Numbered from the stretch's first letter, positions 32,714 to 43,652 are shown. The stretch is DNA of 64,000 nt from Candidatus Chloroploca asiatica (GCF_002532075.1 NZ_LYXE01000080.1:16576-80575), one strand, 5' to 3'. The notes: generated by a model from the letters alone, not told the origin. Program-made: numbers and translations.

Positions 32714-35700
32714 ATGCTCGCACGCTTGCTGCTCGCTAGTCTGGTCGTCACGGCCCTGATCACGATCGTCGTTAGCCTGCCTCAACCGGCGCAACCAACC
32801 GCGCTGTCGCATTCTGCTACGGGACAAACCTCACCGTTCTGGCAGATCCCCGCTGGCCCTGTGCTCGCCGCCGAACCGCCCGCCGATGATCCCCTGCGCT
32901 ATGTGACGCTACTTGCGGTGGAAGAACCGATCGATGCGGTGCTCAACCGTGCGCCACGCGAGGACAGCCCCCGCGCCTGGGAGCGGGCCGCGATCCTCGA
33001 TTTGCCCCTGCCCGACGGTAGTGTGGCTTCTTTTGCCCTGGTGGAAAGTCCGGTCATGGCCCCCGAACTTGCCGCCCGCTATCCGCAGATCCGCACCTAC
33101 CTCGGGCAGCAGCGCGACGACCCCAGCGTGACTGCCCGCCTCACCCGCAGCCAAAATGGCTATCACGCCTTCATCATCGGGCCAACAACGAGCAGCTACG
33201 TGACGCCGTATGGCGGGCCGGATCGCACCTTGCATATCGCCTTCGCCTCCAGCGATCTGCCGCCAATCGAATGGCTGCCTGAGCCTGAAGACGATCACGA
33301 TCATGATGCGCTGAGCATTGCCCAGAGCGGCAGTAACGGCAGCATGCGCCGCGACTATCGGCTGGCGATTGCCACCACCGGCGAGTATGCCCAGTTTCAT
33401 GGGGGGACGACGGCGAGTGTCATGGCCGAAGTCGTTGCGTTGGTGAATGCGACCAATGCAATCTTCGAGCGCGACATGGCGGTGCGCTTTACGCTCGCCG
33501 CCAATACCGATCAACTCTTCTTTCTTGATCCGGCGACCGATCCCTATCCCAATGATCCAGAAGGGGATGATCGGGTAGTGTTGGCGACGATCAACAATAC
33601 TGAAATGCTGAATCGACTAGGGCAAGCCAATTTCGACATTGGTCATTTGCTTACCACCGAGAGCGGCGGGATTGGCTTTGGTCTAAATTGTAGCGGCCCA
33701 CAGCATCAGAAAGCCATCGCTAATAGTGGCTCAAGCCAGCCAACCGTAGCCAATCTGTTAATAACATTTGCTCATGAAATCGGGCATCAGTTTGGTGCAA
33801 GCCATACATTCAACAGCTCAAGTGGGCTTTGTGGTCAGAATTATGGCGGATTTGGCCCGAATCGTAGTGCAACTTCCGCTTATGAAGCAGCTAGCGGCTC
33901 GACGATTATGGCCTACCCCGGCCTCTGTGCGCCTGAAAACATCCAAAATGGCGCCGATAGCTACTTCCATCTGCTTAGTCTGCTCCAAATGCAGAGCTTT
34001 TTGGTGCAGCCATTTGTGACGCCTTGCGGCGTTCAACTCACGCCCACCGGCAACACCCCGCCCGTAGTAGATGCAGGGTCGAGTTACACCATCCCGGCCC
34101 GCACGCCGTTTGAACTGGTCGGCACGGCGAGCGATGCAGATGGCGATCCGCTCACGTTTACCTGGGAGCAGTACGACCTGGGGGCAGCCTCGCCGCCGCT
34201 GAGCGATGACGGTGCGCGCCCGATCTTCCGTTCGTTCCCGCCAAGTGCAAATCCGAACCGGCTCTTTCCGCGCTACCTCGACATTGTGACTGGTCAGGAA
34301 AGCATCGGCGAAACGCTGCCAACGACCAATCGCACGCTCACGTTTCGCTTCACCGCTCGCGATAACCGACCCGGTGCGGGCGCCTTTGCCTTCGATAGCA
34401 CGGCGCTCACGGTGGTCGCAGCCGCTGGCCCCTTCCAGATCACGAGTATTGCCGGGGGCGAGCGCTTCGCCCAAGGGGCGAGCCTCAGTGTGACCTGGGA
34501 TGTTGCCAACACCAACCTCGCGCCAATTAGCTGCGCGAATGTACAGATCGATCTCACTGAGGATGCCGGTGCCAGCTACACCACGCTGCTCGCCAGCACG
34601 CCCAACGATGGCAGTGCCAATGTCACCCTGCCCAACCGAGCCATGCTCGCCGCCAACCTGCGCGTCAAGTGTACCGACAATATCTTCCTTGATCTTTCGC
34701 CCACCTTCAGCACGGCAGGTTCCATTGTCACCAAAACCAGCGATGACAACGGCACCTGCACGCGTGAGGATTGTGCGCTGCGTGAAGCGGTCAGCCTGAC
34801 CAACGATCTGCCTGGCGCGAACGTCCTTGAACTGAACGCCGGGGTGTACCAACTCAGCCTGAACGGGGCAGGGCCACTGGTGCTCAGCGATACGCTGACG
34901 ATCGAAGGCGCTGGGCCAGATCAGACGATCATTGATGGCGGGGGGCTGGATCAGATTATCCGCGTTACCCGCGAGACCAGCGTGACCCTGCGCAATCTGA
35001 CTCTGCGCAATGGCACAACGACGGTTGACGGCGGGGGGCTCAGCAATCAGTTTGGCAACGTGACCCTGATTGATGTCATTGTAGAGAACAATCACGCCGA
35101 CGGACGCGGCGGCGGGGTACATAACGATGGGCAGATGCGGATCGAGCGCAGCATCATCCGCAATAATCATGCGAAAACAGATGGCGGTGGTATAGGCAGC
35201 AGACTCTCGTTCCGCTTCTTCGATTACGATCCGCTCGGTTCGCTAGAGATTGTAGATAGTGTTATTCGTGATAATACTGCCGATAATCGCGGCGGCGGCG
35301 TCTACTTCTCCAGTTTCTCAGCTGATCCGGCGGCGCACTTGCGTATCGAGCGTAGTGCGCTAGTGCATAACAGGAGTCTCAGCGGCGGGGGTGGTCTCTC
35401 ATTCCTCACCAATAACTCCACCAGTCAGAGTGTGATCGAAAATGTTACCTTTAGTGGCAACAGTGCCGACTTTGGTGGCGCTATCGAGACCTTCGCCAGC
35501 ACGCCCAACGAGGTCCGTTTCGCCTTTAATACCCTGACAAACAACCGTGCCCGCTTTGTTGGCGGCTTCTACTGGGGTGGCAGTGCAGTCACTGCGACGG
35601 GCAACATCATCGCCGCGAATGGCGACCGCGACTGCGGTTTTCCTAGTGATGCCGCCACGCGCCCAGGCAGTCTCACCTCTGGCGGCTCCAATCTCGTTGG

Positions 35701-36328
35701 CGATGGAACCTGCCTATTTGACGCCACCTCAGACCAGAGCGGCACGCGCCAGGCTCCGCTTGATCCCCGCCTCGCCCCGCTCAGCGATTACGGCAGCACC
35801 ACGCTCACCCACCCGCCCTACGATGATAGTCCTGCGCTCGACGCGGCGGGAGCCACCTGCCCCGACACCGATCAACGGGGTATCGCCCGCCCGGTTGGGC
35901 CAGCCTGTGATATCGGTGCGGTCGAGCGCAGCGCCAGTGATCCCCTTGCGCCCACGCCTACGCCTACACCCACCGCGGAGCCGTCAGCCACGCCCACCAC
36001 CTCACCCACCGCGGAGCCGTCAGCCACGCCCACCACCTCGCCCACCGCTGGCCCGTCAGCCACGCCCACCACCTCGCCCACCGCTGGCCCATCAGTCACG
36101 CCCACCACCTCGCCCACCGCTGGCCCGTCAGCCACGCCCACCACCTCGCCCACCGCTGGCCCGTCAGCCTCGCCCACCACCTCACCCACCGCTGGCCCGT
36201 CAGCCTCGCCCACCACCTCGCCCACCGCAAGTACGACGCCCACGGCTGGCCCGTCGCCTACGCCTGGTGCTTCGCCTACGCCTGACCCTAGCCTCCAGCG
36301 GGTCTACATCCCTCTCGTCCGGCGCTAA
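32714..36328 (+). CDS. Secreted reprolysin-like metalloprotease with beta-helix
   Basis: 1,204 residues. Signal segment at about 4-20. The zinc motif HExxHxxGxxH is AHEIGHQFGASH (His354, Glu355, His358, His364), followed by a Met-turn STIMAYPG, so it is a metzincin near reprolysins. Then come a PKD/REJ-like domain (DADGDPLTFTWEQ), a fibronectin-like segment, a CSLREA-type segment (DNGTCTREDCALREAVSL, about 676-693), a right-handed beta-helix of NNHADGRGGGV-type repeats (about 740-1000), a Thr/Pro/Ser linker of 12-residue repeats, and the tail VYIPLVRR. It is probably surface-exposed and degrades proteins outside the cell. Start has AAGGGAAG upstream. Confidence 0.88.
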   Translation: MLARLLLASLVVTALITIVVSLPQPAQPTALSHSATGQTSPFWQIPAGPVLAAEPPADDPLRYVTLLAVEEPIDAVLNRAPREDSPRAWERAAILDLPLPDGSVASFALVESPVMAPELAARYPQIRTYLGQQRDDPSVTARLTRSQNGYHAFIIGPTTSSYVTPYGGPDRTLHIAFASSDLPPIEWLPEPEDDHDHDALSIAQSGSNGSMRRDYRLAIATTGEYAQFHGGTTASVMAEVVALVNATNAIFERDMAVRFTLAANTDQLFFLDPATDPYPNDPEGDDRVVLATINNTEMLNRLGQANFDIGHLLTTESGGIGFGLNCSGPQHQKAIANSGSSQPTVANLLITFAHEIGHQFGASHTFNSSSGLCGQNYGGFGPNRSATSAYEAASGSTIMAYPGLCAPENIQNGADSYFHLLSLLQMQSFLVQPFVTPCGVQLTPTGNTPPVVDAGSSYTIPARTPFELVGTASDADGDPLTFTWEQYDLGAASPPLSDDGARPIFRSFPPSANPNRLFPRYLDIVTGQESIGETLPTTNRTLTFRFTARDNRPGAGAFAFDSTALTVVAAAGPFQITSIAGGERFAQGASLSVTWDVANTNLAPISCANVQIDLTEDAGASYTTLLASTPNDGSANVTLPNRAMLAANLRVKCTDNIFLDLSPTFSTAGSIVTKTSDDNGTCTREDCALREAVSLTNDLPGANVLELNAGVYQLSLNGAGPLVLSDTLTIEGAGPDQTIIDGGGLDQIIRVTRETSVTLRNLTLRNGTTTVDGGGLSNQFGNVTLIDVIVENNHADGRGGGVHNDGQMRIERSIIRNNHAKTDGGGIGSRLSFRFFDYDPLGSLEIVDSVIRDNTADNRGGGVYFSSFSADPAAHLRIERSALVHNRSLSGGGGLSFLTNNSTSQSVIENVTFSGNSADFGGAIETFASTPNEVRFAFNTLTNNRARFVGGFYWGGSAVTATGNIIAANGDRDCGFPSDAATRPGSLTSGGSNLVGDGTCLFDATSDQSGTRQAPLDPRLAPLSDYGSTTLTHPPYDDSPALDAAGATCPDTDQRGIARPVGPACDIGAVERSASDPLAPTPTPTPTAEPSATPTTSPTAEPSATPTTSPTAGPSATPTTSPTAGPSVTPTTSPTAGPSATPTTSPTAGPSASPTTSPTAGPSASPTTSPTASTTPTAGPSPTPGASPTPDPSLQRVYIPLVRR
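35950..36240 (+). repeat. 36-bp coding repeats for the Thr/Pro linker
   Basis: About seven copies of CCCACCACCTCGCCCACCGC plus TGGCCCGTCAGCCACG, encoding PTTSPTAGPSAT-type units. Near-identical copies point to slippage or recombination. Confidence 0.85.
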
Positions 36329-36455
36329 ATGCGCTGGCGTACGCGATCAATCCAAACCCTAAACCGTTACCATCCGCTTACCCTCGCCATCGGTTGGACT
36401 TGTTATCCTGGGAGAAACCGGCGTCTTCGTGCCCAGTGGAAGCAAGACCCAACCG

Positions 36456-37352
36456 ATGGCAGAAACCGATCACCCCCTGAAGCGTTTTGTCGCCCTGGCG
36501 GCCCCCGATGTCGCCGCGTGGCTGCTTGAACAACCCGTCCGTGCCGTCACCACCCGCCAGGGCGAATTGACCGCCCAGCCCGACCCGCTCGATAGTGACC
36601 TCGTCCTGTTTGTGACGCTCGACACTGGTCACGAGGTAATTCTGCACCTGGAGTTCCAGGGTCCAGGCAGCAAAAAGCCTATGCCTACGCGCATGCTCGA
36701 CTATCAAACCCGCTTGGCCCTGATCTACCGTGATCTGCCCATCACGAGTGTGGTATGGTATCTAGGTGGAGCCGGGGCACGTGATGCGGGGATCCACGAG
36801 CGGGTGAACCACACCGGACAACCGGCACTCGCGTGGCGCTACCAGGTCATTCGGCTATGGCAGGTGGATGCCGAGGTTCTGTTGGCGCTCCAGCGACCTG
36901 CCCTCTTGGCCCTGATCGGACAAACCCGCATTCGGGAGCCGGAACCGATCCTTACCCAAGCCGTCCAGCAATTGATGAAGGGCACCGAAGGCGAAACCCA
37001 GGCGCGTCTGCTTGCCGAATTACTCTTACTCTGTCCTGATGAGGAGCTTGCTGCTATGGCAGAACAGATCATCACCCGTGACTACGGGATGCCCGAAACA
37101 CCCATGATGCGGAAGTTACGCGAAGAGGGCCGCGAAGAGGGCCGCGAAGAGGGCCGCGAAGAGGCCGAGCTGAATCTGCTCGTGAAACTGCTGACCCGCC
37201 GCTGTGGGCCGTTAAGCGCCGAGACCATCGTACAGGTACAGCGCCTTGACCACCACCAGCGCCTCGCCTTAGCCGAAGCCTTGCTGGACTTTTCCGGCGC
37301 TACCGATCTGAACCAATGGTTAGCGCGCGAGCAACCGGCCTCAGAAAACTGA
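36456..37352 (+). CDS. Rpn-type PD-(D/E)XK nuclease/transposase-like protein
   Basis: 298 residues from the ATG at 36456; a GTG 27 nt upstream is possible. It has the Rpn/DUF4351-like pattern: DLVLFVTLDTGHEVILHLEFQ with an Asp and an ExQ-type motif in place of ExK, YQTRLALIYRDLPITSVVWYL, then a helical region and a highly charged stretch REEGREEGREEGREEAELNL (about 220-240) before LTRRCGPLS. Rpn proteins are nucleases that promote recombination and can act against phage. The GREE run comes from four copies of a 12-bp unit, so its length may vary between strains. Confidence 0.7.
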   Translation: MAETDHPLKRFVALAAPDVAAWLLEQPVRAVTTRQGELTAQPDPLDSDLVLFVTLDTGHEVILHLEFQGPGSKKPMPTRMLDYQTRLALIYRDLPITSVVWYLGGAGARDAGIHERVNHTGQPALAWRYQVIRLWQVDAEVLLALQRPALLALIGQTRIREPEPILTQAVQQLMKGTEGETQARLLAELLLLCPDEELAAMAEQIITRDYGMPETPMMRKLREEGREEGREEGREEAELNLLVKLLTRRCGPLSAETIVQVQRLDHHQRLALAEALLDFSGATDLNQWLAREQPASEN

Positions 37353-37369
37353 GCGCAAAGCTAATGGTA

Positions 37370-37428
37370 GCCCCCCGCACCAGCGTCACCTCACGCCCGC
37401 TCGGCGTGGTAGCGCTGGTGCGGGGGGC
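37370..37428. terminator. 16-bp hairpin after the Rpn gene
   Basis: GCCCCCCGCACCAGCG and CGCTGGTGCGGGGGGC around 27 nt, 18 nt after the stop. Confidence 0.6.
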
Positions 37429-37529
37429 GTTCGGCAATGGGTGGCAGCCTCGCCTGGGCCAAAACCAACATCGCGAGTGGGGCGGCAAGGGCCAGCCACG
37501 TTAAACCAGCGCATAAAGGCTGACCTGTG

Positions 37530-37593
37530 TTGACGCAAAGGCGCGAAGGCGCAAAGGTATTTAAACCTTTGCGCCTTCGCGCCTTTGCGTCAA
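37530..37593. repeat. 29-bp perfect inverted repeat of the TTGACGCAAAGG family
   Basis: Arms 37530-37558 and 37565-37593, loop ATTTAA. Each arm is TTGACGCAAAGGCGCGAAGG plus CGCAAAGGT. It lies between convergent genes, 11 nt from the enolase stop, and would make a very stable hairpin on both strands. Confidence 0.85.
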
Positions 37594-37603
37594 ATAAATA
37601 CGC

Positions 37604-38902
<1,299 letters not shown>

Positions 38903-38947
38903 CTATAATGCGTCTTGTTTTGCGGCACCAGGCCACATACGCCCGCC

Positions 38948-38977
38948 AGTATAGCATATCGTATTTTTGGCTGCCAA
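38948..38977 (-). promoter_or_regulatory. Candidate eno promoter
   Basis: Minus strand TTGGCA, 18 bp, TATACT; 58 nt before the ATG. Confidence 0.55.
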
Positions 38978-38997
38978 TCTTCATGGTAGCTCTTTCT

Positions 38998-39038
38998 GGA
39001 ACGCGCAAACGCCAGCATTGCTGGCGTTTGCGCGTTCC
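38998..39038. terminator. 19-bp hairpin between DUF4397 gene and eno
   Basis: GGAACGCGCAAACGCCAGC, ATT, perfect complement. It lies 27 nt after the stop of the DUF4397 gene. Confidence 0.75.
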
Positions 39039-39065
39039 AACCATTCATTGTTGCGCCTACGGCGC

Positions 39066-41753
39066 TTAGTTGGCAACAAAGGGCAGGTAAACCCTAAAGC
39101 GCTCTGCCTCGGGGAGACCGAGCACAACCGTGCCCACGTCCTGATTGACCCCATCACCAACCGCAAAGACGGTGATGTCGTCGCCCGCCACCAGCGTAAA
39201 CGGTGGCAGATCGAGCAGCGTCGTCGCGCCATCTGGGGTCGCAATGATCAGGTCATACGTCCCAGGAGGCAGCGGGAAGGTGGCGGTGCCCTTGTACGGC
39301 ACATTGCCCAACCCCGGCACGACGGTACCGTCCTGCAAGCGGATCGAGACGTTCGCACCGTCACCAGGCGCAAACGGGGCAGCGTGGTAGATCCGGACAC
39401 GCGCCGTACCAGCGGCAGGCGGGTCAGTTGGATCGTTCAAGAGCACCAACTCCGGCGCGAAGCCATTGGCCCCGCCAATTGCCATCGCCGTGTAGCGCAT
39501 CCCCGGCGCAAGCGTCACCGACCCCGAAATCGCCACGGTATCGGCCAGCGCACGCGGCGCACTCGGAATGACCACATTGATCGGATACGTGCCACCCGGC
39601 AATTGGAGGAAGCCAGTCGTCTCGCCAAAGCCAAAGTCACTCGCCAGGGTCACCGGCGGAACCGTCGGCACGACCACATTCACCGCCGCACGGCCACCCG
39701 CAAACGGGGCCAGATGCGCCAGACGCACTTCTGCCGGGGGCACAATGCCATCGCGTGGCAACACAACAAGCCCTACATCCTGATTGACGCCATCACCAAC
39801 CGCAAAGACGGTGATATCATCACCTGCGGCCAGCACAAACGCCGGGATATCAAGCAGCGTCGTTGACCCATCCGGCGTGGCAATGATCAGGTCGTACACG
39901 CCAGCAGGCAGTTCCAGCGTTGCCGTGCCCTTGTACGGCACATTGGCCAACCCCGGCACGACGGTACCGTCCTGCAAGCGGATCGAGACGTTCGCACCGT
40001 CACCAGGCGCAAACGGGGCCGCGTGGTAGATGCGCACCCGCGCCGTACCAGCGGCAGGCGGGTCAGTTGGATCGTTCAAGAGCACCAACTCCGGCGCGAA
40101 GCCATTGGCCCCGCCAATTGCCATCGCCGTGTAGCGCATCCCCGGCGCAAGCGTCACCGACCCCGAAATCGCCACGGTATCGGCCAGCGCACGCGGCGCA
40201 CTCGGAATGACCACATTGATCGGATACGTGCCACCCGGCAATTGGAGGAAGCCAGTCGTCTCGCCAAAGCCAAAGTCACTCGCCAGGGTCACCGGCGGAA
40301 CCGTCGGCACGACCACATTCACCGCCGCACGGCCACCCGCAAACGGGGCCAGATGCGCCAGACGCACTTCTGCCGGGGGCACAATGCCATCGCGTGGCAA
40401 CACAACAAGCCCTACATCCTGATTGACGCCATCACCAACCGCAAAGACGGTGATGTCGTCGCCTGCGGTCAGCACAAACGCCGGGATGTCAAGCAGCGTC
40501 GTTGCGCCATCCGGCGTGGCAATGATCAGATCATACACACCAGCAGGCAATTCCAGCGTTGCCGTGCCCTTGTACGGCACATTGGCCAACCCGCCGACGA
40601 CCGCGCCATCCTGCGTGCGGATCGAGACATTCGCACCGTCACCAGGCGCAAACGGGGCCGCGTGGTAGATCCGGACACGCGCCGTGTCAGTGATTGGTGG
40701 CGTGATCGGATCGTTCAAGAGCACCAGTTCGGGATCAAAGCCATTGGCCCCACCAATTGCCATCGCCGTGTAACGCATGCCGGGCGAAAGCGTCACCGAC
40801 CCCGAAATCGCTACGGTATCGGCCAGCGCACGCGGCGCACTCGGAATGACCACATTGATCGGGTAGGTGCCATCAGGCAGGGGCACATAATCAGTCGTAT
40901 CGCCGAACCCAAAATCATTGACCAGGGTCAACGGCGTATCGCCCGGCACAACCACATTCACCGCCGCACGGCCACCCGCAAACGGGGCCAGGTGCGCCAA
41001 GCGAACCTGCGCAGGGACACGCTGCGCACCACCCAGGAAGAAGAACTCGGCAGGGTACGTTGCCGTGCCTGTCCCAATGGCAAAGATTGTCGTGATTGAC
41101 TGGGGCGGAACATTCAAGGTCGCCGGGCCAATGAGGGGCGGATCAGCCGTAGGATCGCTCGAAGGCACAACCTTGACCGGAATATCGGTAGCGCCGGGGA
41201 TAGGGAGATAGCCACTGGCAACCCCAAATTCCACCCCTGTGAGACCACCAATTACTTCATCGGTTGTTGCATTGCGAACATCAACTGCGGTCGCGGCCTG
41301 AGCAGCGAACGGCGCCGCATGAACCACGCGTACATTCGCATTCGGAGCCGCAGGCACGCTATTATCATCAACCAGAGGGAAGAGACCGAGCGGAATGTTG
41401 GTTCCATCACCACCAGCAAAGACCGTATAATCAACCCCGGCCGCAAGAGTCACCGTTGCCGTAATCGCCGGGGCAACCGTGAGATCGGTTCCCGCAAAGA
41501 CCTCTACCGTGTAATCACCAGGGGGCAACGTCGCGGTCAGCGGGGCATCCTTGTACTTGAAATCACTGGCAAGCGTTGCGCCATTGACCACTACCGTCAC
41601 TGCCGTATCATCAATGGTTGCGGCAAAGGGGGCGAGATGAAGGATGTTGACCCGCGCATTCGCCTGGGCCCGACTCGGGGTGGAAGCAGCAAATAGACCG
41701 ACCACCAGCGCGGTAATCATCACAACTGCTACCGACAAGACACTCCGTCGCAT
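39066..41753 (-). CDS. Secreted DUF4397 repeat protein
   Basis: 895 residues from the ATG at 41753, chosen for AGGAG 7 nt upstream and the MRRSVLSVAVV signal peptide that follows (cleavage likely after SRAQA). The rest is about eight DUF4397 beta domains of ~105 residues, each starting with (A/N)(R/E)VR(L/I)(A/Y)HxAPFA and carrying VPxxxPYxxGTxTFxLPxGxYDLIIA- or GTYPINVVIPSAP-type strands. Domains alternate in two kinds, so the true unit is a pair of ~213 residues. DUF4397 occurs in cell-surface proteins and is presumed adhesive or structural. The protein ends FRVYLPFVAN. Function not known. Confidence 0.85.
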   Translation of the reverse strand: MRRSVLSVAVVMITALVVGLFAASTPSRAQANARVNILHLAPFAATIDDTAVTVVVNGATLASDFKYKDAPLTATLPPGDYTVEVFAGTDLTVAPAITATVTLAAGVDYTVFAGGDGTNIPLGLFPLVDDNSVPAAPNANVRVVHAAPFAAQAATAVDVRNATTDEVIGGLTGVEFGVASGYLPIPGATDIPVKVVPSSDPTADPPLIGPATLNVPPQSITTIFAIGTGTATYPAEFFFLGGAQRVPAQVRLAHLAPFAGGRAAVNVVVPGDTPLTLVNDFGFGDTTDYVPLPDGTYPINVVIPSAPRALADTVAISGSVTLSPGMRYTAMAIGGANGFDPELVLLNDPITPPITDTARVRIYHAAPFAPGDGANVSIRTQDGAVVGGLANVPYKGTATLELPAGVYDLIIATPDGATTLLDIPAFVLTAGDDITVFAVGDGVNQDVGLVVLPRDGIVPPAEVRLAHLAPFAGGRAAVNVVVPTVPPVTLASDFGFGETTGFLQLPGGTYPINVVIPSAPRALADTVAISGSVTLAPGMRYTAMAIGGANGFAPELVLLNDPTDPPAAGTARVRIYHAAPFAPGDGANVSIRLQDGTVVPGLANVPYKGTATLELPAGVYDLIIATPDGSTTLLDIPAFVLAAGDDITVFAVGDGVNQDVGLVVLPRDGIVPPAEVRLAHLAPFAGGRAAVNVVVPTVPPVTLASDFGFGETTGFLQLPGGTYPINVVIPSAPRALADTVAISGSVTLAPGMRYTAMAIGGANGFAPELVLLNDPTDPPAAGTARVRIYHAAPFAPGDGANVSIRLQDGTVVPGLGNVPYKGTATFPLPPGTYDLIIATPDGATTLLDLPPFTLVAGDDITVFAVGDGVNQDVGTVVLGLPEAERFRVYLPFVAN
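39145..40660 (-). repeat. 639-bp tandem duplication inside the DUF4397 gene
   Basis: Positions 39145, 39784 and 40423 begin matching segments, exactly 639 nt (213 codons) apart. Long parts of the first two copies are identical, for example around 39410-39780 and 40049-40419; the third is more diverged. Confidence 0.85.
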
Positions 41754-41787
41754 GCATTGCTCCTTTTGAATGCAGCGCATAGCAGGA

Positions 41788-41808
41788 TATGACCACAGAT
41801 CGGTCATA
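41788..41808. promoter_or_regulatory. Inverted repeat in leader of DUF4397 gene
   Basis: TATGACC-N7-GGTCATA, 35-55 nt before the start; a candidate operator. Confidence 0.4.
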
Positions 41809-41954
41809 CAAATACCACACGCTCAGACTTCACCAGATTGCGTTATATAGGCTGCACTCTTCTCTACGTACCCTAACAAGATCTGGATGTATGGTACAGG
41901 TGAAAGAGTATAATGTTGGTGATCGCGTCGAACGATAGCGAAGGAGTAGAGTTT

Positions 41955-42680
41955 GTGAAGCGTTTTTCTTGCTGGATGTTGCTCGTCTTTGTGCTGACCG
42001 CGTGTGGCAGTTACGCCCCGCCAGAAACCTCGGGGGGCACCACCGAGCTACGCCAAACGAGCGTGGCCCTCAATCGGCCCCCCACCATCCCCCCCTTGCC
42101 ACCCGGGCCAACACCAACACCACGCCCAGCCTTGACCGAGATCTTTGATCTTCGTGATGACGACCCCCGTGCGCTTGGCGATCCCAATGCGCCCGTGTTG
42201 ATCGTAGAGTTTACCGACTTTGAATGCACCTTCTGTCAACGCTTTTTCCAAGAGACGCGCCCACAGATTTTGAGCGAACTGGTCGAAACGGGCAAAGTTC
42301 GCCTGGTTGTCCGCGATCTGCCGCTGACCACGATCCACCCATCAGCGCTCGTCGCTGCGGTCGCGGCAAATTGCGCCGCTGATCAGGGCCAGTTTTTCCC
42401 CATGTACGAGCGTCTGTTTAGCAGTCATCAGCAAGAATGGGGCGGGGTTCCCCAACGTGATCGGGTTGTGTTCGGCGAATTTGCCGATCAACTGGGGCTC
42501 GACGGCGCCACCTTCCGGGCTTGTCTCGATGACCCCGAAAGCGAAAAAGCGGTCTTGAATGAAATGCAGGCCGCGCTGGCGCTTGGCATTAACTCAACAC
42601 CAAATTTTGTTATCAATGGGCAACTGGTGCGCGGTGCCCAACCGTACCGCGTCTTTGAGGAACTGGTCAACCAGCAATAA
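41955..42680 (+). CDS. DsbA-like thioredoxin-fold lipoprotein
   Basis: 241 residues from the GTG at 41955, preferred because AAGGAG is 8 nt upstream and the product then starts with a lipoprotein signal (VKRFSCWMLLVFVLTAC, lipidated Cys17). A Pro/Thr linker follows, then the DsbA/DSBA-like domain: DPNAPVLIVEFTDFECTFCQRF with the active CxxC (CTFC), HPSALVAAVAANCAADQG, and the cis-Pro loop STPNFVINGQ. Such proteins are extracytoplasmic thiol oxidoreductases; without DsbB or VKOR nearby its redox partner is unknown. It precedes the signalling operon by 39 nt. Confidence 0.9.
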   Translation: MKRFSCWMLLVFVLTACGSYAPPETSGGTTELRQTSVALNRPPTIPPLPPGPTPTPRPALTEIFDLRDDDPRALGDPNAPVLIVEFTDFECTFCQRFFQETRPQILSELVETGKVRLVVRDLPLTTIHPSALVAAVAANCAADQGQFFPMYERLFSSHQQEWGGVPQRDRVVFGEFADQLGLDGATFRACLDDPESEKAVLNEMQAALALGINSTPNFVINGQLVRGAQPYRVFEELVNQQ

Positions 42681-42719
42681 GGTCTGCTTGCGCCCAAACC
42701 GGCGTGTAAGGACGTTCAG

Positions 42720-43652
42720 ATGGAACAACAACCCGCACCGCGACAGAAGATCCTCCTCGTTGACGACACACCAGCGAATCTTGTCATTCTTGGTGATGCG
42801 CTTCAGGATGAGTATGATCTCTTCGTTGCCACTACCGGGGTTCAGGCCCTCCAGATGGTTGATGCCAATCCGCCCGATCTGATCTTGCTGGATATTATGA
42901 TGCCCGTGATGGACGGTTACGAAGTCTGTCGCCAACTGAAAGAGAATCCGGCGACCAGTGGCATTCCAATCATCTTTATCACTGCGATGGATGCAGAAGA
43001 AGATGAAGCGCGTGGGCTCGAAGCAGGGGCGGTTGACTATATTACCAAGCCCTTTCACCTCCCCATTGTCAAAGCCCGTGTGCGCACCCACAGCGAATTA
43101 AAGCGCAAAACCGATATCTTGCAGAACCTCTCTAGCCGTGATGGCCTGACGGGAATCTTCAACCGCCGTCGGTTTGACGAAGTGCTCGATCTCGAATGGC
43201 GTCGTGCCGCACGAAAAAGACAGCCTTTGTCATTGATCCTGCTCGATATTGATGAATTCAAGGGCTACAATGATAACTACGGCCACCTCGCCGGCGATCA
43301 GTGCTTGCAACAGGTGGCAACGATCCTGGGTTCTTCACTACGCCGGGCTGGTGATTTCCTTGCTCGCTATGGCGGCGAAGAGTTTGTCATTATCTTGCCC
43401 GATACTGCGTGTGAACAGGCTAAGCATATCGCCGAGCGCATGCGTCAGGCCGTTGCCGAACAACGCATGGACCATGCCTTTTCGCGTGTCGCACCCTATC
43501 TTACGATCAGTGTAGGCGTTGTCTCCACCGAGCCAGGCCAGACCATCAACCATCAGGCCATGCTCCAACTGGCCGATCAAGCGATGTATCAGGCAAAAAA
43601 CTCCGGACGGAATTGTGCTGTCTCTCGGGTGCTGCCCCACAACAGCACGTGA
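42720..43652 (+). CDS. Response regulator with GGDEF domain
   Basis: 310 residues. Receiver domain 1-125: acidic pair VDDTP, phospho-Asp in LILLDIMMPVMDG, Lys in ITKPFH. GGDEF domain about 140-305 with the active-site form YGGEEF, so it should make cyclic di-GMP; an RxxD inhibitory site (RAGD) sits five residues ahead, so product inhibition is likely. Output is probably switched by phosphorylation from the hybrid kinase two genes downstream. AAGGACG before the ATG. The gene before is 39 nt away, the next one 19 nt. Confidence 0.93.
   Translation: MEQQPAPRQKILLVDDTPANLVILGDALQDEYDLFVATTGVQALQMVDANPPDLILLDIMMPVMDGYEVCRQLKENPATSGIPIIFITAMDAEEDEARGLEAGAVDYITKPFHLPIVKARVRTHSELKRKTDILQNLSSRDGLTGIFNRRRFDEVLDLEWRRAARKRQPLSLILLDIDEFKGYNDNYGHLAGDQCLQQVATILGSSLRRAGDFLARYGGEEFVIILPDTACEQAKHIAERMRQAVAEQRMDHAFSRVAPYLTISVGVVSTEPGQTINHQAMLQLADQAMYQAKNSGRNCAVSRVLPHNST

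Noticed and set aside
32317..32827. Minus-strand frames of 130-148 codons before the metalloprotease
   Set aside because: Cys/Arg-rich, no start signal; they overlap the signal-peptide coding region of the opposite gene.
33818..35170. 450-codon frame opposite the metalloprotease
   Set aside because: Antisense shadow; no motifs, start inside a coding domain.
40023..41099. 358-codon Arg/His-rich frame opposite the DUF4397 gene
   Set aside because: It repeats with the same 639-bp period as the real gene and has a composition unlike proteins.
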